Notes: a model not told the origin generated them from the sequence alone. A DNA stretch of 18,454 nucleotides from Nanobdellota archaeon (GCA_030704765.1 JAUYDD010000065.1:1-18454), one strand, 5' to 3'. Shown: positions 1 through 8,045, numbered from the stretch's first letter. Made by a program: numbers and translations.

Positions 1-2
1 GA

Positions 3-151
3 TTATGTCGGAAATTGAAAACCTCATCTTTTAAGATGAGGTAGTTTACTTGCATTCAATTTCCGAGCATCCTAAAAATTTCCGAATCAGAAAAATCGCC
101 GATCAAACTCCATCCTTCAGGATGGAGTAAGCGATTTTTCAGGAAATTTTT
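3..151 (-). repeat. Multi-hairpin intergenic element A, inverted relative to B and C
   Basis: Nested palindromes, read on the minus strand. Outer stem: 142-151 pairs with 74-83 (AAAAATTTCC/GGAAATTTTT). Inside it a 10-bp stem (90-99 with 131-140, GAAAAATCGC/GCGATTTTTC) encloses a 9-bp GC-richer hairpin (107-115 with 120-128, loop TTCA). A linker GGATGCTC follows, then a 10-bp stem (9-18 with 56-65, CGGAAATTGA) enclosing a second 10-bp hairpin (21-30 with 33-42), then GACATA. Positions 3-78 are identical, in inverted orientation, to 8148-8223 of element C. The other half has the same layout as C but a different sequence. The end of the alkyltransferase gene overlaps it: the stop codon at 139-141 runs into the inner arm and the last codons form one outer arm. 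It may act as a terminator; its palindromes resemble IS200/IS605 ends. Confidence 0.85.
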
Positions 152-408
152 TTGATTTCAATACCTTCTTTTATCAAAAGTTCTTTTTTCTTTTTCATTC
201 CTTTTGAATATCCGCCTATATATCCATTATTTTTAATTACTCTATGGCATGGAACCAATGGTGCATGAGGATTATTATGCATAGAGTTTCCAATAGCTCT
301 GTAAGCTTTTGTTCCTAGTCTTTCAGCAACTTGCTTATAAGTCACGACCTTTCCTCTTGGAACTTCTCTTATGGTTTCATAACACTTTGAACTAAAGGAT
401 TTTTTCAT
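139..408 (-). CDS. ogt: Methylated-DNA--protein-cysteine methyltransferase (MGMT/Ogt), single-domain form
   Basis: 89-residue DNA-repair protein that transfers alkyl groups from O6-alkylguanine to its own cysteine. The acceptor motif PCHRV is at residues 53-57, with Cys54 the acceptor. Family landmarks are present: GKVVTYKQVA (19-28) of the winged-helix recognition region, the arginine finger in RAIG (37-40), NPHAPLVPCHRV, and the GGY segment (65-67). Most family members are about 150-180 residues with an N-terminal ribonuclease-H-like domain; that domain is absent here, so this is the minimal C-terminal domain. Because the Cys is kept, it should be a true alkyltransferase and not an ATL protein, which has Trp or Ala there. 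A TATA-like stretch near 431-440 lies about 25 nt upstream of the ATG, and no Shine-Dalgarno is visible. The 3' end overlaps hairpin element A. Confidence 0.93.
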   Translation of the reverse strand: MKKSFSSKCYETIREVPRGKVVTYKQVAERLGTKAYRAIGNSMHNNPHAPLVPCHRVIKNNGYIGGYSKGMKKKKELLIKEGIEIKKIS

Positions 409-484
409 AGAAGCATATAAAGGTCATAGTTTATTAAGTTATATCGTTTATGTTAAAAACATGTGGAATTCGGACATTTAAATT
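409..484. promoter_or_regulatory. Divergent promoter region for ogt and the DUF2207 gene
   Basis: This 76-nt gap between two diverging genes has an AT-rich box on each side at archaeal TATA spacing. On the plus strand, 446-460 (GTTTATGTTAAAAAC) lies about 25-38 nt before the ATG at 485. On the minus strand, 431-440 (AACTTAATAA as read on that strand) lies about 23-32 nt before the ATG at 408. Neither start has a convincing Shine-Dalgarno, so both transcripts are probably leaderless or nearly so. These are inferred from position and composition only. Confidence 0.5.
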
Positions 485-2185
485 ATGACAGAAAAAACAA
501 TAGCTATAATTATTACTTTAATACTGGGAATATTAGGCATAATCATAGGATTGATATCTTCTTCCATCATAACTGCTCTTTTATTTTATCCCTCAAATCC
601 AACATACAATGAGTTTAATTTTTATAAATCAGAATTAAATATAAATAGAACTTTTGTAAAAGAGACCTTATCTTTTAAGACAGATAAAGAATATCACACT
701 TTATTTAGAAGTTTTGATTCTAGTATAACTGTAAAAAATAATCCTAATATAAAGAATTCTATCTCTATTCTTTCAGTTGATTGCGAAAATGGAGAGCCTT
801 ATTTTAGAATAAGTGATTCTTGTTATACAAAACCAGATTTTGCTGTTTCATCCATATGCAAGCCTTATACAGAAAATAATGAATATGGATGCACTTTTGG
901 AGGCTATTATGGATTTGATAAGAATACAGAATATAGAATATCTTCTGAATTTAATATAAATCCTGAAAACTTGTTTAAAATAAACAATAACTATTACATA
1001 AAATTTATAGCTTATGCAGGGAATCATGTAAGACTAATAGACAATCAGAACTTATTCCTCTCAGGAGACCATTTATCAACAAATACTTATAATTCAAATG
1101 AGTATGTTATTATTTATATTCCATATGATGGGGACATAACAAAGTATAATATAATAGAAAAATCTAATTTTGAATATGATGCAAAAGAAAAAACACCTCC
1201 ATCTGAAATATTTATAATTTTTATGATTATAATAATTTTAGCTCATCTTCTACCAGCAATAATATTTTTTTGCTCTTGGTATTTTTTTGGCAAAGAACTG
1301 ACTGAACCAGAGGTTCCAAGCCAAAGGTCAGATTATCCAAATAAACGAAAACCATGGGAAGTTGCTGCATTTTTCAATCCTCCTTTTGCAAAAATAGATA
1401 AGAACTTCTTTTCATCATTATTATTAGACCTTTATAGAAAGAAGATTATTGATATTAAATTAAAAAAAGGTTTCTTTAAGGATAATCTGATGATAAAGAT
1501 AAATAAAGACACTAAAGAGGTTTTGGACAATATTGAGAGAGAATTCATGAATATACTAGCAGTAATAAGACAAAAAGCACATGAATCCTGTCTTGATAAT
1601 GATTACTTCAATCTTAACAAAGCTTCAAGCCAGATGAATCTAAAATGGGAACTAGTATCCTTATATGTAGATTTTAAACAATCAATTGAAAAAGAATCAA
1701 AAAAATATCTAGAAAAAAAAGGCATAATATTTTTTTCAATAATGATGATCATACTTGCATTTGTTTCTTTTTTTACATTCATGTTTGGACTTGGAATATT
1801 ATCTATTTTTTCCTTGATTATTATTCTAATAATCTCAGCCTCAAGTTCTTTATTATTAAGATTCAAAGGAGAATTCTATAAAGAATACATAGAATGGCAA
1901 TCTTTTAGAAGATGGCTTAGATATTCTCCATCTATGAAAGAACATGGGCATAAAGGAGTTATATTATGGGAAGAATATTTGGTTTATGCAACAGCTTTAG
2001 GGGTCTCAAAGCAAGTATTAAAAGAATTAAAGCAAGAAGGTCTTATTAATGAAAGACAATATAATGCCTATGTCAGTATAAATTCAGCTACAATGTCTTT
2101 TGCATCATCAAGTAGTGGAGCTAGTGGAGGATTTGGTGGAGCTAGTGGAGGAGGGGTTGGCGGTGGTGGTGGAGGTGGAAGATAG
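485..2185 (+). CDS. DUF2207-type membrane protein with poly-Gly tail
   Basis: 566-residue membrane protein. Predicted layout: TM helix at 5-34; a large external domain (35-240) with several Cys (100, 113, 125, 136); TM at about 243-268; a cytoplasmic domain starting with the family-typical KPWEVAAFFNPP segment (289-300); a TM pair at about 413-433 and 436-458; then a cytoplasmic segment with the DUF2207 hallmark LWEEYLVYATALGVS (494-508). It ends in a low-complexity tail, SASSSSGASGGFGG followed by a run of Gly (about 539-566). This order (signal/TM, beta-rich outer domain, TM, cytoplasmic part, two TMs, Gly-rich end) is that of the DUF2207 family (E. coli YciQ-like), whose function is not known. 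The gene stands alone, with a TATA-like box at 446-460. The family call rests on layout and motifs. Confidence 0.85.
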   Translation: MTEKTIAIIITLILGILGIIIGLISSSIITALLFYPSNPTYNEFNFYKSELNINRTFVKETLSFKTDKEYHTLFRSFDSSITVKNNPNIKNSISILSVDCENGEPYFRISDSCYTKPDFAVSSICKPYTENNEYGCTFGGYYGFDKNTEYRISSEFNINPENLFKINNNYYIKFIAYAGNHVRLIDNQNLFLSGDHLSTNTYNSNEYVIIYIPYDGDITKYNIIEKSNFEYDAKEKTPPSEIFIIFMIIIILAHLLPAIIFFCSWYFFGKELTEPEVPSQRSDYPNKRKPWEVAAFFNPPFAKIDKNFFSSLLLDLYRKKIIDIKLKKGFFKDNLMIKINKDTKEVLDNIEREFMNILAVIRQKAHESCLDNDYFNLNKASSQMNLKWELVSLYVDFKQSIEKESKKYLEKKGIIFFSIMMIILAFVSFFTFMFGLGILSIFSLIIILIISASSSLLLRFKGEFYKEYIEWQSFRRWLRYSPSMKEHGHKGVILWEEYLVYATALGVSKQVLKELKQEGLINERQYNAYVSINSATMSFASSSSGASGGFGGASGGGVGGGGGGGR

Positions 2186-2295
2186 AATTCATATAAAGAA
2201 TGCTATCTATCACAGGACAATAGTAATCATGAATCTAAAATATAATACAGGAATTATTATCTAGCAAGCGGACGATGACATCTAAACATCAAATC

Positions 2296-2535
2296 TTAAG
2301 ATTTTCTCTCAACAATCTTATATTTTTTATCAAATCTCCTTTGTTTTACAAGAGATATCCCGCCTTCTACAACCAATCCAATACCAGCAAGAAGCCAGAA
2401 CCAATCTGAAGAAAAATCAGCTATTCCAGATAATTTTATTATTGTGCCAATTGTCATTAATATTCCAACTAAAATAAATACTTCATATTTTGCAAAACCA
2501 TTAAATGTGTTAATTGTTTTTTCCATTTTCTCCAT
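2296..2535 (-). CDS. Small two-TM membrane protein, unknown function
   Basis: 79-residue protein with two predicted TM helices: one around EVFILVGILMTIGTIIKL and one around WFWLLAGIGLVVEGGISLV, followed by a basic C-terminal tail (KQRRFDKKYK). No family recognised. The open frame reaches back to a TTG at 2577, deep in the upstream gene. ATG at 2535 or 2526 is more plausible, because each sits next to a GGAG and gives only a short overlap with the upstream gene's stop at 2510. I chose 2535. The overlap suggests translational coupling with the DUF4239-like gene upstream, so the two membrane proteins probably form an operon and may act together. Confidence 0.68.
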   Translation of the reverse strand: MEKMEKTINTFNGFAKYEVFILVGILMTIGTIIKLSGIADFSSDWFWLLAGIGLVVEGGISLVKQRRFDKKYKIVERKS

Positions 2536-3448
2536 GTCTCCAGAACCTATATACTGCCTTATCAAGCTTAAGTCCAAAATAAGGCGTATAAGTCAGTTTA
2601 AAAATCCTTTCTTGTTTTTCTTTTTCATTATAGACGCCTATTCTATATACTCTGCCTCTCTCTAGTCTCACTCTTCTAACTAATTTTTCAGGATAATATC
2701 TTTCTTTTTCTATTAAATCAAATAATTGTTCAGAATTGCTGATGTTTATCTGATAGTCTCCAATCCTTAGATTATCATAATCCTCTATAATCAAGAACAA
2801 GAATACAATTATAGTGGATAAGATAATAAATAATGCATTTGTGAATATATCTCCTCTGTTCAAGAATAGCAATATTATTAGTATGCTTCCAAGTACATAT
2901 GTAGTGAACTTGAATGACCATAAAGCTTTTTCAGAAGTAAGATATTCCAACCTTTCTCTTATCTGTTCCCAATCTCCAAGATTTGATACAAAGGAACTGG
3001 CACTCATCTTTTGCAAGTCATCCTTTATCTCCATTAGCTTCAGGTCCTGGCTCATCCTGTAATATACGCTTCTTCCAACTCCATAATTTGAATAATCCCT
3101 TAAAGTATTGATTGTATATTCATCTATAAGCTCTCTGATTCTTTCAGAAAAATCTTTTCCAAGATTCTTTGACAGATTATAAAGATTCACAAGCCTTCCA
3201 GTTTCAGCTGCAAGATCGCTTCTTAGAGAATTCATCCTGTTCATTATCATTGAAAAATTGATATTGACCATGAAACCGAATAAAAATGAAAGTACAGATA
3301 TCATCAATCCTATGTTTTCAAACTCACTCTTGAAATCCTTGACATAATAATTAGAATAATAATTGATTGTCCAGAACAATACAAATGCAAATATTGTCCA
3401 ATAATATAGATATATATTGTAACCTCTTTTTATTTTATTTTCATCCAT
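2510..3448 (-). CDS. Bestrophin-like / DUF4239-like four-TM membrane protein
   Basis: 312-residue integral membrane protein. Predicted TM helices lie at about 13-33, 45-67, 180-197 and 201-222, with a long amphipathic region between TM2 and TM3 and a basic cytoplasmic tail of about 90 residues. The sequence after TM2 (MNRMNSLRSDLAAETGRLVN, 70-89) and the segment after TM4 (DYDNLRIGDYQI, 223-234) resemble the pattern of DUF4239 proteins, distant bestrophin-type channel relatives. The resemblance is by eye and moderate. The tail is unusually long and rich in Arg and Tyr (RRVRLERGRVYRIG, 258-271). The upstream AT-rich stretch (3449-3480) supplies a TATA-like sequence. The gene ends inside the start region of the next small membrane-protein gene. 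Confidence 0.7.
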   Translation of the reverse strand: MDENKIKRGYNIYLYYWTIFAFVLFWTINYYSNYYVKDFKSEFENIGLMISVLSFLFGFMVNINFSMIMNRMNSLRSDLAAETGRLVNLYNLSKNLGKDFSERIRELIDEYTINTLRDYSNYGVGRSVYYRMSQDLKLMEIKDDLQKMSASSFVSNLGDWEQIRERLEYLTSEKALWSFKFTTYVLGSILIILLFLNRGDIFTNALFIILSTIIVFLFLIIEDYDNLRIGDYQINISNSEQLFDLIEKERYYPEKLVRRVRLERGRVYRIGVYNEKEKQERIFKLTYTPYFGLKLDKAVYRFWRHGENGKNN

Positions 3449-3482
3449 GTATAATGTTATTAAATATTATATTTAAAATTAT

Positions 3483-4265
3483 TTATTTCAATATTTCCAT
3501 TTCTATCCTGTACCTATGCTTGTATGGAGCAATCTCTCCAGCTGGACAATAATATTTAACATCAACTTGCCTATTGAATGTCTCTATTTCTCTTTCAAGA
3601 TTCTGTATCATTTCTTTGATATCTTCATCTTTGCAAAAACCATAATAGATTATTGTCCCGCCTTTTTTGCATGCTAAAAGCCCTTGTTCAATAAAACTGT
3701 CTTTTAGATTAGGGCGGGCCATAATGACAATATCAAACTCTCCGTATTTTTTTATAAAATCCTTATTGATCTTCTTTTTAACATCTCCTTGTATAATGTC
3801 TATCTTTCCTTCTATTACCTTGTTTATCCTCAGGTTTTCCTTGAAATATTTGCAGCATTCTCTTCCGATTTCAACACCAACTATTTTTTCAGGTCTTGAA
3901 TAGTTATAGATTACAATAGGATAAGCACCAACACCAGCAAACATTACAAGGACCTTGTCTGTGTTTTTGATTTTTTTAGCGAGGTTCTGTCTTTCATTAG
4001 AAAGCCTTGGAGAAAAATAACAGCTAGAAACATTGAACTTGAACGTGCAATTATTCTCCTTATGTAGGGCTATAAGATTTCGTTCTCCTTTAAGATGTAT
4101 TGGTTTTATTGTCCTTAATCTTCCTTTGACATTTGTGCCTTTTTCTAAGACAGTCTTTATGCCAGGTCTTTTCAATAACTCTTTTGCTTCTTCTAATTTC
4201 TGTTTTTTAGCCTTCTTTTCCCCTTTTATTATTGCAATATTGCCTAATATATCATAATCTGCCAT
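3483..4265 (-). CDS. Trm5/Taw2-family tRNA(G37) methyltransferase-like protein
   Basis: 260-residue class I SAM-dependent methyltransferase of the Trm5 type. Family landmarks run in order: YDILGNIAII (4-13, start of the D2 domain); FKFNVSSCYFSPRLSNER (75-92, the SPRLxxER signature); MFAGVGAYPI (108-117, SAM-binding motif I); the acidic VVGVEI-like strand at 128-133; and GDV (160-162). Trm5 makes m1G37 in tRNA; Taw2 transfers the aminocarboxypropyl group of SAM in wyosine synthesis. The canonical Trm5 motif IV (NLP/NPP after a hydrophobic strand) is replaced by ARPN in IVIMARPNLKDS (179-190). The exact reaction is therefore uncertain: divergent m1G37 enzyme, Taw2-like enzyme, or something new. 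A clear TATA-like box lies at 4295-4306, about 30 nt before the ATG. Confidence 0.85.
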   Translation of the reverse strand: MADYDILGNIAIIKGEKKAKKQKLEEAKELLKRPGIKTVLEKGTNVKGRLRTIKPIHLKGERNLIALHKENNCTFKFNVSSCYFSPRLSNERQNLAKKIKNTDKVLVMFAGVGAYPIVIYNYSRPEKIVGVEIGRECCKYFKENLRINKVIEGKIDIIQGDVKKKINKDFIKKYGEFDIVIMARPNLKDSFIEQGLLACKKGGTIIYYGFCKDEDIKEMIQNLEREIETFNRQVDVKYYCPAGEIAPYKHRYRIEMEILK

Positions 4266-4294
4266 CTTGAGTAAAAAACGAGTTTGATTCTGGA

Positions 4295-4306
4295 TTTATA
4301 TATAAT
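4295..4306 (-). promoter_or_regulatory. TATA-like box of the Trm5-like gene
   Basis: The stretch TTTATATATAAT is nearly palindromic and lies about 30 nt upstream of the ATG at 4265. This spacing suits transcription starting only a few bases before the start codon. Inferred from sequence and position. Confidence 0.5.
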
Positions 4307-4360
4307 ATACAACCATTCCATCTTTTTAAAATTATTCAATTTTTCAAATTCAATCAAAAC

Positions 4361-4402
4361 ATATTTAAATAATAATTTCTAATTAATTACATAAAAAAGG
4401 TG
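4361..4402 (+). promoter_or_regulatory. TATA-like box and strong Shine-Dalgarno of the 84-residue protein gene
   Basis: ATATTTAAAT at 4361-4370 lies about 40 nt before the ATG at 4408, so a short leader is expected. AGGTG at 4398-4402, five bases before the ATG, is the clearest Shine-Dalgarno in the window. Most other genes here seem leaderless, so this one is probably translated from a leadered transcript. Confidence 0.6.
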
Positions 4403-4407
4403 AAAAA

Positions 4408-4662
4408 ATGAACGGAAAAGTCTTTGGTTATCTAGCATCATTCATAGGTTTAGTTGCTTTATTAGTATCAACACCAAAAGGGCTTGCATTTTTTCCTTTT
4501 ATAGAGGTAATACCATTGAAGTTCATAGTTATTGGTGCTATCATCCTTATTGGTGTTGGAGTGATAATAGTCATGAGCTATTCTCCAAATAAAACTAAGT
4601 TAGGTAAAGAAGTTCCAATATACAAGGGAAAAGAAATTGTTGGATACAGGGTCATGAAATAA
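4408..4662 (+). CDS. Small two-TM membrane protein, unknown function
   Basis: 84-residue protein with two predicted TM helices, about 6-22 and 38-57 (FIVIGAIILIGVGVIIV), joined by a short loop with PKG and FPF. It ends in a hydrophilic tail (NKTKLGKEVPIYKGKEIVGYRVMK region, about 62-84) that has a regular beta-like alternation. No named family recognised. The start is well supported by AGGTG five bases upstream. It is transcribed toward element B and is convergent with the large surface-protein gene. Confidence 0.75.
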   Translation: MNGKVFGYLASFIGLVALLVSTPKGLAFFPFIEVIPLKFIVIGAIILIGVGVIIVMSYSPNKTKLGKEVPIYKGKEIVGYRVMK

Positions 4663-4726
4663 AAAATATATTTTTAGGTATAATTATCAGTTATGCTAAA
4701 GGCGATGATTAATGATGTGGATATCA

Positions 4727-4857
4727 AAAAAACAATGTGCCAACCTAAAGGGGTGGGTTTGTGACAGGCACTTGTTTTTTGGATGCTCCGAAATTGATAA
4801 TAGTATCTTTTTGCTACGCTCCATAATAAATTATGGAGTTATCAATTTCGGACATAT
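4727..4857 (+). repeat. Multi-hairpin intergenic element B
   Basis: Plus-strand layout: stem AAAAAACAA/TTGTTTTTT (4727-4735 with 4772-4780) continued, past one bulged T, by GTGCC/GGCAC (4737-4741 with 4767-4771). These enclose ACCTAAAGG..GGGTTTGTGA. The linker GGATGCTC (4781-4788) follows, then a perfect 13-bp stem (4788-4800 with 4839-4851, CCGAAATTGATAA/TTATCAATTTCGG) enclosing a 9-bp hairpin (4819-4827 with 4830-4838), then GACATA. It shares with element C the blocks AAAAAAACAAT, CCTAAAGG-GTG-GTTTGTGA, CTTGTTTTT, GGATGCTC, GAAATTGA, TCAATTTC and GACATA, while the variable arms differ but still pair. It lies between convergent genes and could also end transcription. Confidence 0.85.
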
Positions 4858-4863
4858 GACAAA

Positions 4864-7800
4864 TTATCCCTGAAATTTACTTTCAGTCACCTCAAAATCT
4901 TCAATTTTTTTATGTTTTTTTCTTATAATTATTAGTAATATGATAATTATTAATATTTGTACAACAATAATATAAAAGAAAATATAATTTGTTTTATACT
5001 TAGGAATTTCAATTTGAGAAGGCCCTGTTGTATTATATATATTAGGATAAGGTACTGGAACTTCTACTTGGCAAGTTTTATTAATATCCAGTTTTTTCTT
5101 ATTAGTGTTGCATTTATTTAAATCAGAACAAGCTCTAGTCTGTATATTATTAATACAATCACCCCAATTACTGCAACTCCAGTTCTCTGTGCAGCTAGAC
5201 GTAACTCCTGAAGCAGGGCTAGAACCTTGGCTAGGTCCTCCACAATTCAAGCCATCATCAACTGCACCATTGCAATTATTATCAATATTATCGCAAATTT
5301 CTAAACCATTATTAGTAATAGAACATTCACAGCCATCAACTAGATTATTATTAGCATCATAGAAATTTTCATAACAACCATCAAACTGGCAATTACTATT
5401 ATTGCATGAAGCATATGATTTTGGATAATAGCAGATATTACTGCAATTGCCGCAATTAAATGGGTCATTAGTTAAATTAAAACCCTCATCAATATTTGAA
5501 TGCCAAACTTCCTCCTTATACTCTGCTCCATCTAAATAAATATCATCACAATCATTATCAATCCCATCGCATATTTCAATATAATCTGGATTACATTGTT
5601 CAGAATATTCTTTAATTGCATTCCATGAATAATTAGCATTGATATGAGTTCCCTCTACACTGTCAAAAAATGAGTGTCCAAGTATCCCAAGAGCACCATA
5701 TTTATATGACAAGTATGATGACCATTCATTATTTTTCTTAACTCCTTTTCCGTAAACCCCAGGTCCTGCAAAATAACTAAATCCATATTTATTATAAAGT
5801 TCTGGAGAAAGCCTCATTTTTTTCAGATAATCCATATCATCATACCACCAAACAATTTGTATTAATTCTCTATCTAATAAATCAAGAGCATACCACATCT
5901 TTCCGGGAGATCCTCCAGAACTAACCTGATAATTTTCATTATTTCCATTATGAAACGGATTTTGCATATCATCCCAGGTCATAATTTTAACATTTTTATC
6001 ATAAGATTTTATCACTTTAGTAACATTATTAACAAAATTAGCAAGAAGCTGATAATTCTTAAGTCCTCTTTTCTTTGCTCTACTGTCCCTATTAACTCCG
6101 TGGATTTCATCAATATTTATAAAAACAAACTCTGGTTTTAAAATTTCCATGCTTGGCTTAACCATTATGTTTTTGTAAGCGTCGAAATAATAAGGGTCTG
6201 AAAGCGAAACCCATTGCTGACTGTTTAAATTAGCGCCAAAATCATAATCTACTTTTATTTCTGCCTGCTCTGGAATATTTCCATTGGGAATTCTTTTTAT
6301 CTTAGTAGTTTTTCCAATAGCAGGATTATCTATATTAATATTCCCCTGTTCAATCAATTGATAATCAATACCTTCTTTATACTCAACTGTTCTATCTGAA
6401 TTCCGAACATGAAGCTGGGTATCAGGAGTTTTTAAAACATTGTAAAGTTTATCAGTAATCTTAATTATTTCAAAATCATCTAACCATAAATTCAAAGCAA
6501 TTGTTCCTTGGGCTCTGGAAAATAAATGCATTTTCGTATAACCCTTAGCAGTTGAAAATTTAATATAATACTTGTTCCAGCTATTATTTTTATCCACAAC
6601 AGCGCTCTGACTATATTGATTTCCCTCTCTGTTTTCCATTACAACTGATATTTGGGGATTTCTTTTTTCAAAAGACCGAAGATTGCTTTCACTGATTTCT
6701 GTTTTCTTTGCCCAAAAGGACAAAATATACAATTTATCAGGCTCTAAATCAAATCTTTTAATAATTGCTGAAGCATAATCGCTTAGATATAAAAAAGAAC
6801 TGGAACTGAATCCCCCTACTTCTTCTAATTCTAAATTCCTGGAAAGATTTAATTTAACAGAACATTGGCCAGAATGACTTTGACTGCAATCCCATGACCA
6901 GTTACCAGGTCTATTTGTAAAATAATATCTCCAATAATCTGGAACTCCATCCCTATTTTCATCATTTTCAAATCCAGTATTATTTAATTGAAAGCTTTCT
7001 TTTTCTAATGAAACTGCCTCATCTGTTTCATTAAATTTCATTGAAATATTATAAGCATAAATTCCTTCGTAAAAATTAGGGTCAAAATATGCTACAGTAG
7101 TGGGCTGTAACATTAGGGTGGGATAAAAATGTCTATCAATAAAGTATTTTTTTATTTTTAAGGAAGTATTAATATTTGTTAAGGTTGAAGAATTATATGC
7201 AGGTTCAATACCGTGTGTCCACATATTATATTTATATATTGTAAGATTTTCAAGCCATTCTTCTTTTAAAAATCCCGGAGGCGTCCTGCCAAAAAAACCC
7301 CTTATTTTAAAATCAGGCCAATCAATTATTTTTGTATTAGGATAAATCAAATTATTTCCAGATTTATTAAAAAGCCATAATAAACTAATTACCCCATAAA
7401 AACTTCCTGTAGAGCTATTTGAAAAAATAATTATTTCATCTGGTTTTATCAAAAGAACATAACCTTGGTTAAAACCTTGCTGCAAATTAACATCAACATT
7501 ATTACTTTCTGCTACTTGCTTTAAAATTGGATTTTCATTAGGATTTCCAATAATAATCCTCTTGTATGGGCTTATTTCACTTAGATTTTTAATTTCTAAA
7601 CTAATCAAATTATTTGATTTTTCAAGAGTTTTATTTTTAAGATAATTTGCACTAAAGTTATACTCTGAATCATCTTTATTTACAAATATTTTCCAAGAAG
7701 AATCAACCAAAACCTCATCACAGCTTATTAAGGTTATATTTTGCGGCCTCGGTATAATAGTTTCAGAATCAATAAAATTTACAGCTCCGCAATTATAAAA

Positions 7801-8001
7801 TTCTACTCCTTCTGATTTAACAGCAAGTGTTGGCAATTCTCCAAAATATTTATCTAAAATTTTGTTTTCTTTGACATTTATTAAAACAAAGATAACTATA
7901 GTAAAAATTAAAGTTATTATCATGGCAATAATTCCTAGAATAATAGGGTCTCTTTTAGCACTCTTTTTTAACTTGCCTCTTTTCATATTTCCTCTCTTCA
8001 T
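4864..8001 (-). CDS. Membrane-anchored surface protein: GH20-like glycoside hydrolase with CBM-like insert, MopE-type and TSP1-like Cys repeats
   Basis: 1045 residues. A TM/signal anchor is at about 19-42. A GH20 domain-2-like region (145-225) includes IIIGNPNENP, GYVLLI and GSFYGVISLLWL, leading to the barrel start IIDWPDFKIRG (225-235), a hallmark of beta-N-acetylhexosaminidase-type enzymes. The barrel is interrupted by a beta-rich, CBM-like insert (about 337-515: NTGFENDENRDGVPDYW to LWLDDFEI). It resumes with FVFINIDEIHG (625-635; candidate catalytic Asp631-Glu632) and TWDDMQ (675-680). Two MopE-type metal-binding motifs follow (EICDGIDNDCDD 809-820; EICDNIDNNCNG 901-912), then a TSP1-like stretch (WSCSNWGDC 941-949) and a C-terminal TM (about 1005-1027) with a basic tail. 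It is probably an extracellular glycan-active or glycan-binding enzyme; the substrate is unknown. Starts at 8001 or at the second ATG (residue 6). It is flanked by direct repeats B and C. Confidence 0.85.
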   Translation of the reverse strand: MKRGNMKRGKLKKSAKRDPIILGIIAMIITLIFTIVIFVLINVKENKILDKYFGELPTLAVKSEGVEFYNCGAVNFIDSETIIPRPQNITLISCDEVLVDSSWKIFVNKDDSEYNFSANYLKNKTLEKSNNLISLEIKNLSEISPYKRIIIGNPNENPILKQVAESNNVDVNLQQGFNQGYVLLIKPDEIIIFSNSSTGSFYGVISLLWLFNKSGNNLIYPNTKIIDWPDFKIRGFFGRTPPGFLKEEWLENLTIYKYNMWTHGIEPAYNSSTLTNINTSLKIKKYFIDRHFYPTLMLQPTTVAYFDPNFYEGIYAYNISMKFNETDEAVSLEKESFQLNNTGFENDENRDGVPDYWRYYFTNRPGNWSWDCSQSHSGQCSVKLNLSRNLELEEVGGFSSSSFLYLSDYASAIIKRFDLEPDKLYILSFWAKKTEISESNLRSFEKRNPQISVVMENREGNQYSQSAVVDKNNSWNKYYIKFSTAKGYTKMHLFSRAQGTIALNLWLDDFEIIKITDKLYNVLKTPDTQLHVRNSDRTVEYKEGIDYQLIEQGNINIDNPAIGKTTKIKRIPNGNIPEQAEIKVDYDFGANLNSQQWVSLSDPYYFDAYKNIMVKPSMEILKPEFVFINIDEIHGVNRDSRAKKRGLKNYQLLANFVNNVTKVIKSYDKNVKIMTWDDMQNPFHNGNNENYQVSSGGSPGKMWYALDLLDRELIQIVWWYDDMDYLKKMRLSPELYNKYGFSYFAGPGVYGKGVKKNNEWSSYLSYKYGALGILGHSFFDSVEGTHINANYSWNAIKEYSEQCNPDYIEICDGIDNDCDDIYLDGAEYKEEVWHSNIDEGFNLTNDPFNCGNCSNICYYPKSYASCNNSNCQFDGCYENFYDANNNLVDGCECSITNNGLEICDNIDNNCNGAVDDGLNCGGPSQGSSPASGVTSSCTENWSCSNWGDCINNIQTRACSDLNKCNTNKKKLDINKTCQVEVPVPYPNIYNTTGPSQIEIPKYKTNYIFFYIIVVQILIIIILLIIIRKKHKKIEDFEVTESKFQG

Positions 8002-8045
8002 TATTATTCAAATGTAAAATAGATTATAAGCTTAACTAGAATATA

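Noticed and set aside
1603..1866. Open frame antisense to the DUF2207 gene
   Set aside because: Shadow of a clearly coding frame; no start signals and no recognisable protein.
2186..2295. Gap after the DUF2207 gene examined for RNA genes or repeats
   Set aside because: Only AT-rich sequence with no convincing hairpin, box motif or ORF.
2296..2577. Upstream TTG start at 2577 for the small membrane protein
   Set aside because: It would overlap the upstream gene by 68 bp and lacks a ribosome binding site; ATGs at 2535 and 2526 fit better.
4700..4725. GATGATTAATGATG resembling C boxes of a C/D box sRNA
   Set aside because: No CTGA D box at suitable spacing and no kink-turn flanks; chance in AT-rich sequence is likelier.
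5105..5362. Open frame antisense to the Cys-rich repeats of the surface protein
   Set aside because: The sense strand carries conserved Cys and MopE motifs; the antisense frame has no features of its own.
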